This document shows positions 1 through 6,014 of a stretch of 9,189 bases of DNA, piece by piece. How positions within the stretch are numbered: the stretch's first letter is position 1; every line of letters starts with the position of its first letter. A program made the position numbers and the translations under genes. Source of the DNA: an uncultured Lysobacterales bacterium (lineage in GTDB: Bacteria; Pseudomonadota; Gammaproteobacteria; Xanthomonadales; SZUA-36); contig CALJWY010000249.1 in NCBI GenBank assembly GCA_937974465.1, positions 1 through 9,189 of the forward strand, written 5' to 3'. The notes under the pieces are model-generated. The model worked only from the letters and a program-made list of their open reading frames with translations. It had not been told where the DNA came from and ran no database searches.

Positions 1-422
1 TTGGCTTCAAAGTGGAAGGGCTTGGTGACAACCGCAACGGTCAGGATTCCAAGCTCCTTGGCAGCCTGCGCGATCACCGGTGCTGCACCGGTGCCGGTTC
101 CCCCGCCCATCCCGGCAGTGATAAATACCATGTCGGCGCCTTCGATCATCTCGATGATCCGGTCACGGTCTTCGAGGGCCGCCTGCCGGCCGACTTCCGG
201 GTTTGCCCCCGCGCCGAGGCCCTTGGTAACACTGGAACCTATCTGCAACAGGGTGCGGCCCTTAAATTTTCTAAGCGCCTGTGCATCCGTGTTGGCTGCA
301 ATAAACTCCACGCCTTCAATACTTGCGTCGATCATCTGGGATACCGCGTTGCCGCCGCCCCCGCCTACACCTATGACTTTTATTTCTGCACTGGGTGTAT
401 AGTTTTCCACCAATTCAAACAT
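1..422 (-). CDS. ftsZ: Cell division protein FtsZ (N-terminal 140 codons; 3' end outside window)
   Basis: FtsZ is the tubulin-like GTPase that polymerises into the cytoplasmic Z ring and recruits the divisome. The visible 140 residues are the nucleotide-binding domain. The first glycine loop VGGGGGNAV is at residues 19-27, the NTDAQALRK segment at 44-52, KGLGAGANPEVGR at 67-79, and the tubulin signature GGGTGTG at 106-112 within AGMGGGTGTGAAP. The frame is still open at ILTVAVVTKPFHFEA when the window ends, so the GTPase T7 loop, the C-terminal domain and the FtsA/ZipA-binding tail are not seen. The ATG at 422 is preceded by a strong ribosome binding site, and the N-terminus MFELVENYTPSAEIKVIGVG aligns with E. 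coli FtsZ. It is the last gene visible in the cluster, 152 bases after ftsA, the only gap in the window. Identification is essentially certain. Confidence 0.98.
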   Translation of the reverse strand, partial: MFELVENYTPSAEIKVIGVGGGGGNAVSQMIDASIEGVEFIAANTDAQALRKFKGRTLLQIGSSVTKGLGAGANPEVGRQAALEDRDRIIEMIEGADMVFITAGMGGGTGTGAAPVIAQAAKELGILTVAVVTKPFHFEA

Positions 423-430
423 TTTTATAG

Positions 431-438
431 CTCCTCTC
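431..438 (-). promoter_or_regulatory. Ribosome binding site of ftsZ
   Basis: On the minus strand GAGAGGAG lies 8 bases before the ftsZ ATG, inside the purine-rich stretch GAGCGAGAGGAGCTATAAAA. It contains the AGGAG Shine-Dalgarno core at good spacing. It fixes the ftsZ start and suggests strong, independent initiation, as expected for the most abundant division protein. ftsZ is also the one gene in this window that cannot be coupled to its neighbour by overlap. Confidence 0.85.
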
Positions 439-472
439 GCTCGCCGTTAAAGTACTCGTTTTGCCCCGGGTG

Positions 473-488
473 ATCGTTTAAAAACGAT
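473..488. repeat. Perfect 16-base palindrome in the ftsA-ftsZ gap
   Basis: ATCGTTT and AAACGAT form perfect 7-base inverted arms around a central AA on the plus strand. The element lies about 50 bases upstream of the ftsZ start codon and roughly in the middle of the only intergenic region. It could be a protein-binding operator. As RNA it would be a weak AT-rich hairpin with almost no loop, and no T-run follows it, so an intrinsic terminator is unlikely. The symmetry is seen in the sequence; any function is inference. Confidence 0.5.
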
Positions 489-574
489 TCTTGCTCTTGG
501 CATTGCTGCCTGGACTTAACGAAACCCATTTATTGTTTAACTACATCGGGTTGGTTTGTATCCCCATCCCACTT

Positions 575-1804
575 TTAAAACTCTCCCCGGAACCAGCTCT
601 GAATCCTGGACAGCAATGTATCGCCACCCCCGGAAACAGACAGGTTGCGGCTACTGTCCGCCTGGCTGCCATACAGCAGTAAGCCGACACCGGTTGCATG
701 CACCGGGTTTGAAACCACGTCTGAAAGACCGGTTACGTATTGCGGTGTCGCCAGCCTGACCGGCATATGAAAAATTTCCTCCGCCAGGTCAACCGCGCCT
801 TCCATCTTTGCCGCACCACCGGTCAATACCATTCCTGATGCGACCATGTTTTCAAAACCGCTTCTGCGCAACTCACTCAAAATCAGCGTATAAAGCTCGC
901 GGTAACGTGCCTCTACCACCTGCGCCAGGGTCTGCCTGGCCAGTTGACGTGAGGTGCGGTCTCCAACGCTGGGAACCCGGATGCTCTCATCACTGCCCGC
1001 GAGTTGTTCCAGCGCACATGCATATTTGATTTTTATGTCTTCGGCATGTTGTGTCGGCGTGCGCAGGGCAACCGCAATGTCATTGGTCACCTGGTCACCG
1101 GCAATCGGTATGCAGGCAGTGTGCCGGATGGCGCCATCGGAAAACACCGCGATATCGGTGGTACCCGCGCCAATATCCACCAAACAGACACCCAGGGCCT
1201 TCTCATCTTCGCTTAAAGCCGCATAACTGGCCGCCAATGGCTGCATGATCAGTTCATCGACGGAAAGGCCACAGCGGGCCACACACTTGCCCAGGTTCTG
1301 CGTGGCGCTCAATGCCGCGGTCACAACATGCACATGGGCTTCAAGCCGGACACCGGCCATACCAATGGGCTGGCGGATTCCGTCCTGGTTGTCGAGCACA
1401 TATTCCTGCGGCAACACGTGGAGGATTTTCTGATCCGCGGCAACGGGTACCGCACGTGCAGCCTCGAGAACCCGTTCCACGTCACCTTCACTGACTTCCC
1501 GGTCCTTGATGGCGACCGTGCCGTCTGAATTCATACTGCGGAGGTGATTGCCCGAGATACCGGCAAATACCGAGTGAATTTCGCAGCCCGCCATTAATTC
1601 CGCCTCTTCAACAGCGCGTTGAATCGCCTGCTCCGTGGATGTCATATCCACCACCACGCCGCGCCTGAGCCCGCGTGAGGGATGAGATCCCAGCCCGATC
1701 ACCTCGACAGAGCCGTCCGCCTGCAACTCACCCACGATCGCAACGATCTTGGATGTACCGATGTCCAGTCCTACGACCAGAGATTTTTCAGCTTTCTTCG
1801 CCAT
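575..1804 (-). CDS. ftsA: Cell division protein FtsA (actin-like membrane tether of FtsZ)
   Basis: FtsA is an actin/Hsp70-fold ATP-binding protein that anchors FtsZ filaments to the inner membrane and recruits later divisome proteins. The product has 409 residues, close to the 420 of E. coli FtsA. Visible landmarks are the phosphate-1 loop DIGTSK at residues 14-19, the FtsA-specific 1C domain around 84-165, the phosphate-2 loop DIGAGTTD at 210-217, and the adenosine motif TGG at 328-330 (MVLTGGAAKMEG). The C-terminal amphipathic helix LLSRIQSWFRGEF at 397-409 is the membrane-targeting sequence. The ATG at 1804 is chosen because GGGG lies just before it and MAKKAEKSLVVGLDIGTSK matches family N-termini. 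An upstream in-frame TTG at 1816 is less likely. The start overlaps the end of ftsQ by 17 bases, and ftsZ, its partner, follows. All key motifs are intact. Confidence 0.97.
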   Translation of the reverse strand: MAKKAEKSLVVGLDIGTSKIVAIVGELQADGSVEVIGLGSHPSRGLRRGVVVDMTSTEQAIQRAVEEAELMAGCEIHSVFAGISGNHLRSMNSDGTVAIKDREVSEGDVERVLEAARAVPVAADQKILHVLPQEYVLDNQDGIRQPIGMAGVRLEAHVHVVTAALSATQNLGKCVARCGLSVDELIMQPLAASYAALSEDEKALGVCLVDIGAGTTDIAVFSDGAIRHTACIPIAGDQVTNDIAVALRTPTQHAEDIKIKYACALEQLAGSDESIRVPSVGDRTSRQLARQTLAQVVEARYRELYTLILSELRRSGFENMVASGMVLTGGAAKMEGAVDLAEEIFHMPVRLATPQYVTGLSDVVSNPVHATGVGLLLYGSQADSSRNLSVSGGGDTLLSRIQSWFRGEF

Positions 1805-2558
1805 AATTCCCCGCAATAGCGTCTACATTTTGTGGCCACAACACGGCAAACCCATTGGTGTACCGCAGATCCACGCTGACAGGTGGCATCTCTTGCCCCT
1901 GCATCAGGCCGGCCCAGGTGGAAACCAGCATGTCCAGGCTTTCAGACACATCACCCTTGCCAAATTTAACCTCGGTGCCACCGCTCAAGCGCGCCGACCA
2001 GGAACCGCGCGGGTCCAGGGTCAGGCGTTCAATCTGTTGCCCGATCAAACCCAGTTTGTCATCGAATTTCTGCCAATTTTCAAACACCAGGTCCAACTGG
2101 CTTTCCGGGCTTTCCAACCACGGCAATCCCTGGATTTCGTCAGCGGAAGGCACCTTGAACCTGTCTCCGTTTGCATCCAGCAGGTATCCGTTTACCCAAT
2201 GCACCACCGGTGCATGCTCGTGAATGATTACCTGAATCGTATCCGGCCAGCTCTTTTGTACACTCACGTTGGCAACCCAGGGCATCTCACTGACCTTTTC
2301 CCGCATGCCATTGGAATCAACCGTAAAGAAGCTGCCATTCACCAGCGGTGTGAGGCCTGCCCTGACCTGCTCGGCGCTGACACGTTCAAATGCCCCGTCA
2401 ATTTCAAGCCAGCGAATCGGCCAGCGTTCCTGTGCAACCATGCCCGAGTAAACCCAGGCCACCCCTGCTGCTGCCAGTAAAAACAACAGCAGCGTAAAGG
2501 CAACGCCGGCACTGAAACCGCTCATTCCCTGCCTTACAACCTGTCTATTGGCATTCAT
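1788..2558 (-). CDS. ftsQ: Cell division protein FtsQ (POTRA-domain divisome scaffold)
   Basis: FtsQ is a bitopic inner-membrane protein that joins the early ring (FtsZ/FtsA) to FtsB, FtsL, FtsW and FtsI. With the start at 2558 it has 256 residues. Residues 1-14 are a short cytoplasmic tail, and about 15-37 form one membrane span (GVAFTLLLFLLAAAGVAWVY). The periplasmic POTRA domain follows at roughly 46-119 (RWLEIDGAFERVSAEQV, then PWVANVSVQKSWPDTIQV). The beta domain ends in VDLRYTNGFAVLW at about 229-241, the family's conserved C-terminal strand. The ATG at 2558 is preferred because it shares one base with the ddlB stop (TAATG) and has GGAGAG 9 bases upstream. An in-frame ATG at 2585 would add 9 residues and overlap ddlB by 28 bases, without a clear ribosome binding site. 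The sequence diverges from E. coli, as is usual for FtsQ, but order, topology and signature strands agree. Confidence 0.94.
   Translation of the reverse strand: MNANRQVVRQGMSGFSAGVAFTLLLFLLAAAGVAWVYSGMVAQERWPIRWLEIDGAFERVSAEQVRAGLTPLVNGSFFTVDSNGMREKVSEMPWVANVSVQKSWPDTIQVIIHEHAPVVHWVNGYLLDANGDRFKVPSADEIQGLPWLESPESQLDLVFENWQKFDDKLGLIGQQIERLTLDPRGSWSARLSGGTEVKFGKGDVSESLDMLVSTWAGLMQGQEMPPVSVDLRYTNGFAVLWPQNVDAIAGNYGEES
1809..1813 (-). promoter_or_regulatory. Probable ribosome binding site of ftsA
   Basis: On the minus strand CGGGG followed by AATT leads directly into the ATG at 1804. The match is modest and the spacing short (4 bases). It nevertheless supports the ATG over the in-frame TTG four codons upstream, which has no comparable motif. 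The site lies inside the ftsQ coding region, so translation of ftsA is probably coupled to ftsQ. Confidence 0.5.
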
Positions 2559-3499
2559 TACAGGCTGCTCTCCAGTATTCTCCATACCAACTCGTCAAAG
2601 TCGATGCCAATTTGGGCGGCGGCTTGTGGAACGAGGCTGTGATCGGTCATGCCCGGGGTTGTATTGACCTCGAGAAACCATGCTTTTCCGGCATGGTCCA
2701 TGATGAAATCCACCCTGCCCCATCCTGAACAATCCAATGAATGAAAGGCCGCCAGGGCGCGGGCCTGCATATCTGCTTCGACATCTTCGGGTAACCCGCA
2801 GGGACAAAAATACTGCGTGTCATCCGATTCATACTTTGCGGTGTAATCATAAAATTCGCGTGGCGTTTCAATGCGGATCAACGGCAGGGCAATGTCGCCG
2901 ACGATTCCTGCAAAATATTCACTGCCTCTTATTTCTGGCTCAACAATGACATCCTCACTGTATTGGCGTGCCAATGAGATAGCAGCGGGAATTTCACGGG
3001 CATCACTCACCCTGGAGATTCCAATGCTGGAGCCAAGACCGGCCGGTTTCACAAACAACGGCATGCCCCACTGCTCAACAGCCTTTTCAGGCAATTCATC
3101 ACCCGGCTCAAGCAACTTGAATGGAGGCGTGCAAATGCGACGCCGCTGCCAGACCCACTTTGACCTGACCTTGTCCATGCTCAAGGCAGATCCAAGCAGG
3201 CCCGTGCCTGTAATCGGAATACCCATTAATTGCAGCGCGCCCTGTATGGTTCCGTCTTCTCCACCGGGGCCATGAACGAGGTTGAACACCCGGTCGACGC
3301 GGCCAGCACGGATTGCTTCAAACAACGCTGCACTGCCATCAAATAACTCGGTTTCAACCTGCTTGCGTTGCAGTGCGGCCAGCACGGCCTTGCCGCCATT
3401 CAGGGAAACTTCTCGCTCGGCGCTGTCACCACCAACCAGCAGGCCTACCTTGCCAAAGCTGCGGGGATCATTGACTCGCATGGCTGTGATCTGTGTCAT
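2558..3499 (-). CDS. ddlB: D-alanine--D-alanine ligase (DdlB type)
   Basis: This cytoplasmic ATP-grasp ligase joins two D-alanines into the dipeptide that MurF adds to UDP-MurNAc-tripeptide. It has 313 residues against 306 in E. coli DdlB, with about 13 extra residues before the first strand. Visible motifs are GGDSAEREVSLN at 23-34 (E28 corresponds to E. coli E15), HGPGGEDGTIQG at 76-87, and SALSMDKVRSK at 104-114. The ATP-loop GLGSSIGIS is at 154-162, FYDYTAKY at 216-223, GRVDFIMD at 261-268, and the metal-binding FLEVNTTPGMTDHSLVP at 275-291. Tyrosine 223 is the position whose Phe variant shifts related ligases to D-Ala-D-lactate, so ordinary D-Ala-D-Ala specificity is expected. The ATG at 3499 overlaps the murC stop as ATGA and has GGAGG 7 bases upstream; an ATG at 3481 is a less likely alternative. 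HGP replaces HGR of E. coli, and RRRICTPPF is an unusual segment at 119-127, but no catalytic residue is lost. Confidence 0.97.
   Translation of the reverse strand: MTQITAMRVNDPRSFGKVGLLVGGDSAEREVSLNGGKAVLAALQRKQVETELFDGSAALFEAIRAGRVDRVFNLVHGPGGEDGTIQGALQLMGIPITGTGLLGSALSMDKVRSKWVWQRRRICTPPFKLLEPGDELPEKAVEQWGMPLFVKPAGLGSSIGISRVSDAREIPAAISLARQYSEDVIVEPEIRGSEYFAGIVGDIALPLIRIETPREFYDYTAKYESDDTQYFCPCGLPEDVEADMQARALAAFHSLDCSGWGRVDFIMDHAGKAWFLEVNTTPGMTDHSLVPQAAAQIGIDFDELVWRILESSL
2568..2573 (-). promoter_or_regulatory. Ribosome binding site deciding the ftsQ start
   Basis: On the minus strand GGAGAG lies 9 bases before the ATG at 2558. It is within the last codons of ddlB (encoding LESSL) and favours 2558 over the upstream ATG at 2585. 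Confidence 0.65.
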
Positions 3500-4929
3500 G
3501 CCGGGGCCTCCAGGGCAAATCCGGATTCACGCAGCTTTTGCGCTAGCTGCCCAATGTCTCCTGCGCCCAGCATCAGCACCAGGTCACCGTCGCGGAGAAT
3601 ATCCGGTAATGCACTGGGTAGCTCATGAATATCGGGGATCAACACAGGGTTGACCTTGCCGCGAACCCTAATGGACTGGCACAGGGCAGCGCTGTTAATA
3701 CCTTCGATGCTGGACTCACCGGCGGAATACACATCCGTCAAAACCACGATGTCCGCCGTCGAGAGCACCAGGCTGAATTCATCAAAAAGCTCTGCGGTCC
3801 TGGTGTACCGGTGTGGCTGAAACACAGCCACCAGGCGCTTCTCGGGCCAACCCGCTCGCGCCGCTTCGATGGTTGCGGCAAGCTCGGACGGATGATGACC
3901 ATAATCCTCGATAACCCTTACCTGTCCGTCGCCTATCGACAACTCTCCAACCTCGGCAAACCGCCGGCCAACACCCTTGAATTCACGCAGGCAAGCAACC
4001 ACGCCGTCAACCTCAATACCGATTTCCCAGGCAATCGCAATTGCGCCAAGGGCGTTACGGACATTGTGCAGGCCGGGAAGGTTGATGGTGACTTCAACAG
4101 GCTCGGATGGTTCTGGCAGAATGACCTTGAAAGACATATTTCGTCCTTCCTGTCGTATATCCACGGCCCGGATATCCGCCGATTCTGATAGCCCAAATGT
4201 AACCACGGCGCGGGTGACATGCGGCACCAGTGCCTGCACTTCCTCATCGTCGATACACAATATGGCCGCGCCATAGAATGGCAAATGCTGCAGGAACTCG
4301 AGGAAGGCCTTTTTAAGATTCTCAAAGCTGCCTTCGTAGCTTTCAAGGTGATCACGATCGATGTTGGTGATCAATGCGATGGTTGGCTGCAACAACAGGA
4401 AAGAACCATCGCTTTCGTCCGCTTCTGCGAGCAGGTACTGACCCTGACCAAGGCGCGCGTTACTGCCCCAGGCGTTGACCACTCCGCCAATTACAAAGGT
4501 GGGGTCAACACCCGCTTCGGCGAGTACGCTCGCCGCCAAGCTGGTGGTGGTGGTTTTGCCGTGAGTACCGGCAACGGCGATACCACGTTTAAATCGCATC
4601 AGCTCTGCCAGCATCTCCGCTCTTGGTACCACCGGAATCCTGGCGTCCCTGGCTGCGGCAACTTCCGGGTTATCGGCAGGTATCGCAGTGGAGGCCACCA
4701 ATACGTCCACACCGCCAACCTGTTCGGCCTTGTGACCGATAAATATCTTTGCCCCCAGGCTTCTGAGGTGTTTCGTGGTCCTGGATTCCTGCAAGTCAGA
4801 ACCACTGACATCAAAACCCTGGTTGACCAGGACTTCGGCGATCCCATTCATACCGACGCCGCCGATACCCACAAAATGTACCCGCCGGATACGTCGCATG
4901 GGTTGTAAGTGGCCGCTGTGCGTTGTCAT
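3496..4929 (-). CDS. murC: UDP-N-acetylmuramate--L-alanine ligase MurC
   Basis: MurC is the first Mur ligase: in the cytoplasm it uses ATP to add L-alanine to UDP-MurNAc. With the start at 4929 it has 477 residues (E. coli MurC 491). The N-terminal UDP-binding domain opens with RVHFVGIGGVGMNGIAEVL at about 16-34. The central ATPase domain carries the P-loop GTHGKTTTTS at 121-130 and EADESDGSF at 169-177. LPGLHNVRNALGAIAIA lies at 284-300. The C-terminal domain starts near GVGRRFAEVGE and has EDYGHHPSE at 341-349 and FQPHRYTRT at 370-378. The ATG at 4929 overlaps the murG stop as ATGA, like the mraY-ftsW, ftsW-murG and murC-ddlB junctions, and is preceded by a weak GGGTG. An in-frame ATG at 4941 would add four residues and lacks a clear ribosome binding site. 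DYGHHP and the Gly-rich N-terminal loop distinguish MurC from the other Mur ligases. The gene is intact. Confidence 0.97.
   Translation of the reverse strand: MTTHSGHLQPMRRIRRVHFVGIGGVGMNGIAEVLVNQGFDVSGSDLQESRTTKHLRSLGAKIFIGHKAEQVGGVDVLVASTAIPADNPEVAAARDARIPVVPRAEMLAELMRFKRGIAVAGTHGKTTTTSLAASVLAEAGVDPTFVIGGVVNAWGSNARLGQGQYLLAEADESDGSFLLLQPTIALITNIDRDHLESYEGSFENLKKAFLEFLQHLPFYGAAILCIDDEEVQALVPHVTRAVVTFGLSESADIRAVDIRQEGRNMSFKVILPEPSEPVEVTINLPGLHNVRNALGAIAIAWEIGIEVDGVVACLREFKGVGRRFAEVGELSIGDGQVRVIEDYGHHPSELAATIEAARAGWPEKRLVAVFQPHRYTRTAELFDEFSLVLSTADIVVLTDVYSAGESSIEGINSAALCQSIRVRGKVNPVLIPDIHELPSALPDILRDGDLVLMLGAGDIGQLAQKLRESGFALEAPA
3507..3511 (-). promoter_or_regulatory. Ribosome binding site of ddlB
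   Basis: On the minus strand GGAGG lies 7 bases before the ATG at 3499, inside the 3' end of murC. It is a textbook Shine-Dalgarno core and decides in favour of the ATGA-overlapping start over the internal ATG at 3481. Confidence 0.85.
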
Positions 4930-6014
4930 GTTTGCACCCATTCACTGCAGGCTTCAACCACCTTTTGCGCGGCATCGGGCAGAGCCATGCGTCGCGCTGC
5001 ATTCGCCATGGTGATTAACTTGCCACGATCAGATAACAATGGCTCCAGGACAGACGCCAGCTTTTTGGGCTCAAGCGTGTTTTGCGGCATTATGATCGCC
5101 GCGTTGGCAGCGGACAGATACTCGGCATTGCGTGTCTGATGATCATCCACTGCATATGCATACGGCACCAGGACTGACGCCACGCCAACGGCAGCAAGCT
5201 CCGCAACCGTCAACGCCCCGGACCTGCAAATAACCAGGTCTGCCCATCCATAGGCATCGGCCATGTCCTTTATAAACGGCTGTATGTCGGCATTCACACC
5301 TGCCGAGACATAAGCTTCGCGTGCTTCGTCGACCCGTTTTGCGCCAGCCTGGTGCCGGATTTCAAAACCGGAATCATTGGAAAGTAGTCCAAACGCTGCG
5401 GGAATCGTTTCGTTCAAAATCTTGGCCCCCTGGCTTCCACCGGTTACCAGCACCCTGATTGGGCCTTCCCTTCCTGCCAGGCGTTCTTGCGGTGCCGCAA
5501 TGGCGGCCAGTTCTTCACGCACCGGGTTGCCACTGTCCAACGGGTTTTTTTCGCCAGGGAAAGTCCCCGGGAAACCCTGCAGTATTTTGCGTGAGAAACG
5601 TGCCAGAACACGATTGGTCAAACCGGGAATACGATTTTGCTCGTGCACCAATAGCGGAATTCCCTTGGTCCATGCAGCGATACCACCCGGTGCTGCCGCA
5701 TAACCGCCAAAACTCACGGCGCAGCCCGGTCGGTTGGCATCGAGTAATTTTCTGGCCTGCCAAACGGCACGCAACAGCATCAGCGGCATCCGTATCCAAC
5801 GCATCACGCCTTTCCCGCGCAGGCCTGCAATGGTAACCAGGTCCAGTTCAATGCCGGCCTCGGGTACGGATTGTGCTTCCATTCCACCCTCGGCGCCAAG
5901 CCAGCGTACCGGTATATTTTTTTGTTTGAGAACATTCGCAACCGCAAGACCCGGAAATATGTGGCCGCCGGTTCCGCCCGCCATAATCAATACGCCCTGG
6001 CCGGATCGCTTCAT
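4926..6014 (-). CDS. murG: Lipid II synthase MurG (UDP-GlcNAc transferase)
   Basis: MurG is a peripheral inner-membrane GT-B glycosyltransferase that moves GlcNAc from UDP-GlcNAc to lipid I, making lipid II. It has 362 residues (E. coli 355). The N-terminal domain carries glycine loop 1 GGTGGHIFPGLAVA at 13-26, with the conserved histidine at 18. It is followed by WLGAEGGMEA at 38-47, glycine loop 2 SFGGYAAAPG at 101-110, and HEQNRIPGLTNR at 124-135. The C-terminal donor domain has VTGGSQGA at 190-197, CRSGALTVAELAAVG at 263-277 and DDHQTRNAEYL at 290-300, the UDP-GlcNAc site. The ATG at 6014 overlaps the ftsW stop as ATGA and has GAGGG 7 bases upstream, so the start is well supported. It takes the product of MraY, encoded two genes upstream, and makes the substrate of FtsW/FtsI. 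Two in-phase runs of seven A (codons 31-33 and 155-157) are the only oddity. Confidence 0.98.
   Translation of the reverse strand: MKRSGQGVLIMAGGTGGHIFPGLAVANVLKQKNIPVRWLGAEGGMEAQSVPEAGIELDLVTIAGLRGKGVMRWIRMPLMLLRAVWQARKLLDANRPGCAVSFGGYAAAPGGIAAWTKGIPLLVHEQNRIPGLTNRVLARFSRKILQGFPGTFPGEKNPLDSGNPVREELAAIAAPQERLAGREGPIRVLVTGGSQGAKILNETIPAAFGLLSNDSGFEIRHQAGAKRVDEAREAYVSAGVNADIQPFIKDMADAYGWADLVICRSGALTVAELAAVGVASVLVPYAYAVDDHQTRNAEYLSAANAAIIMPQNTLEPKKLASVLEPLLSDRGKLITMANAARRMALPDAAQKVVEACSEWVQT

Larger units (their letters stand above)
423..574 (-). other. ftsA-ftsZ intergenic leader (152 bases)
   Basis: This is the only non-coding stretch in the window. Read towards ftsZ it contains an AT-rich half just after ftsA (with TTAAACAATAAAT), then the 16-base palindrome, then the purine-rich ribosome binding site. 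I found no sigma-70 promoter with convincing -35 and -10 boxes at proper spacing and no intrinsic terminator. In other bacteria ftsZ commonly has extra promoters within or just after ftsA, so a promoter here is plausible but not shown by the sequence. No short open frame with a good ribosome binding site was seen. Confidence 0.6.

Noticed and set aside
75..94. Direct repeat CACCGGTGC twice, two bases apart
   Set aside because: It falls exactly on the codons of the FtsZ signature GTGAAPV and is explained by repeated Gly/Ala/Thr/Pro codon use.
12..473. 153-codon open frame on the plus strand
   Set aside because: It is antisense to the conserved ftsZ GTPase domain and shows no protein family features.
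1805..1816. TTG start for FtsA at 1816
   Set aside because: It is a weak start codon without a ribosome binding site; the ATG four codons later has GGGG before it and matches FtsA N-termini.
2200..2214. Inverted repeat TGCACC-ACC-GGTGCA
   Set aside because: It is short, lies inside ftsQ coding sequence, and has no T-run or position suggesting a terminator or operator.
1749..2480. 243-codon open frame on the plus strand
   Set aside because: It lies fully antisense to ftsQ and the start of ftsA. It has no ribosome binding site or recognisable motif, and its composition is that of a shadow frame.
2559..2585. FtsQ start at 2585
   Set aside because: It would overlap ddlB by 28 bases and lacks a good ribosome binding site. 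The ATG at 2558 has GGAGAG and a one-base stop/start overlap. It cannot be fully excluded.
4219..4908. 229-codon open frame on the plus strand
   Set aside because: It is antisense to murC, whose motifs are unmistakable; no independent evidence of coding.
4930..4941. MurC start at 4941
   Set aside because: It adds only four residues and has no clear ribosome binding site; the ATG at 4929 gives the ATGA overlap seen at three other junctions. Either is possible.
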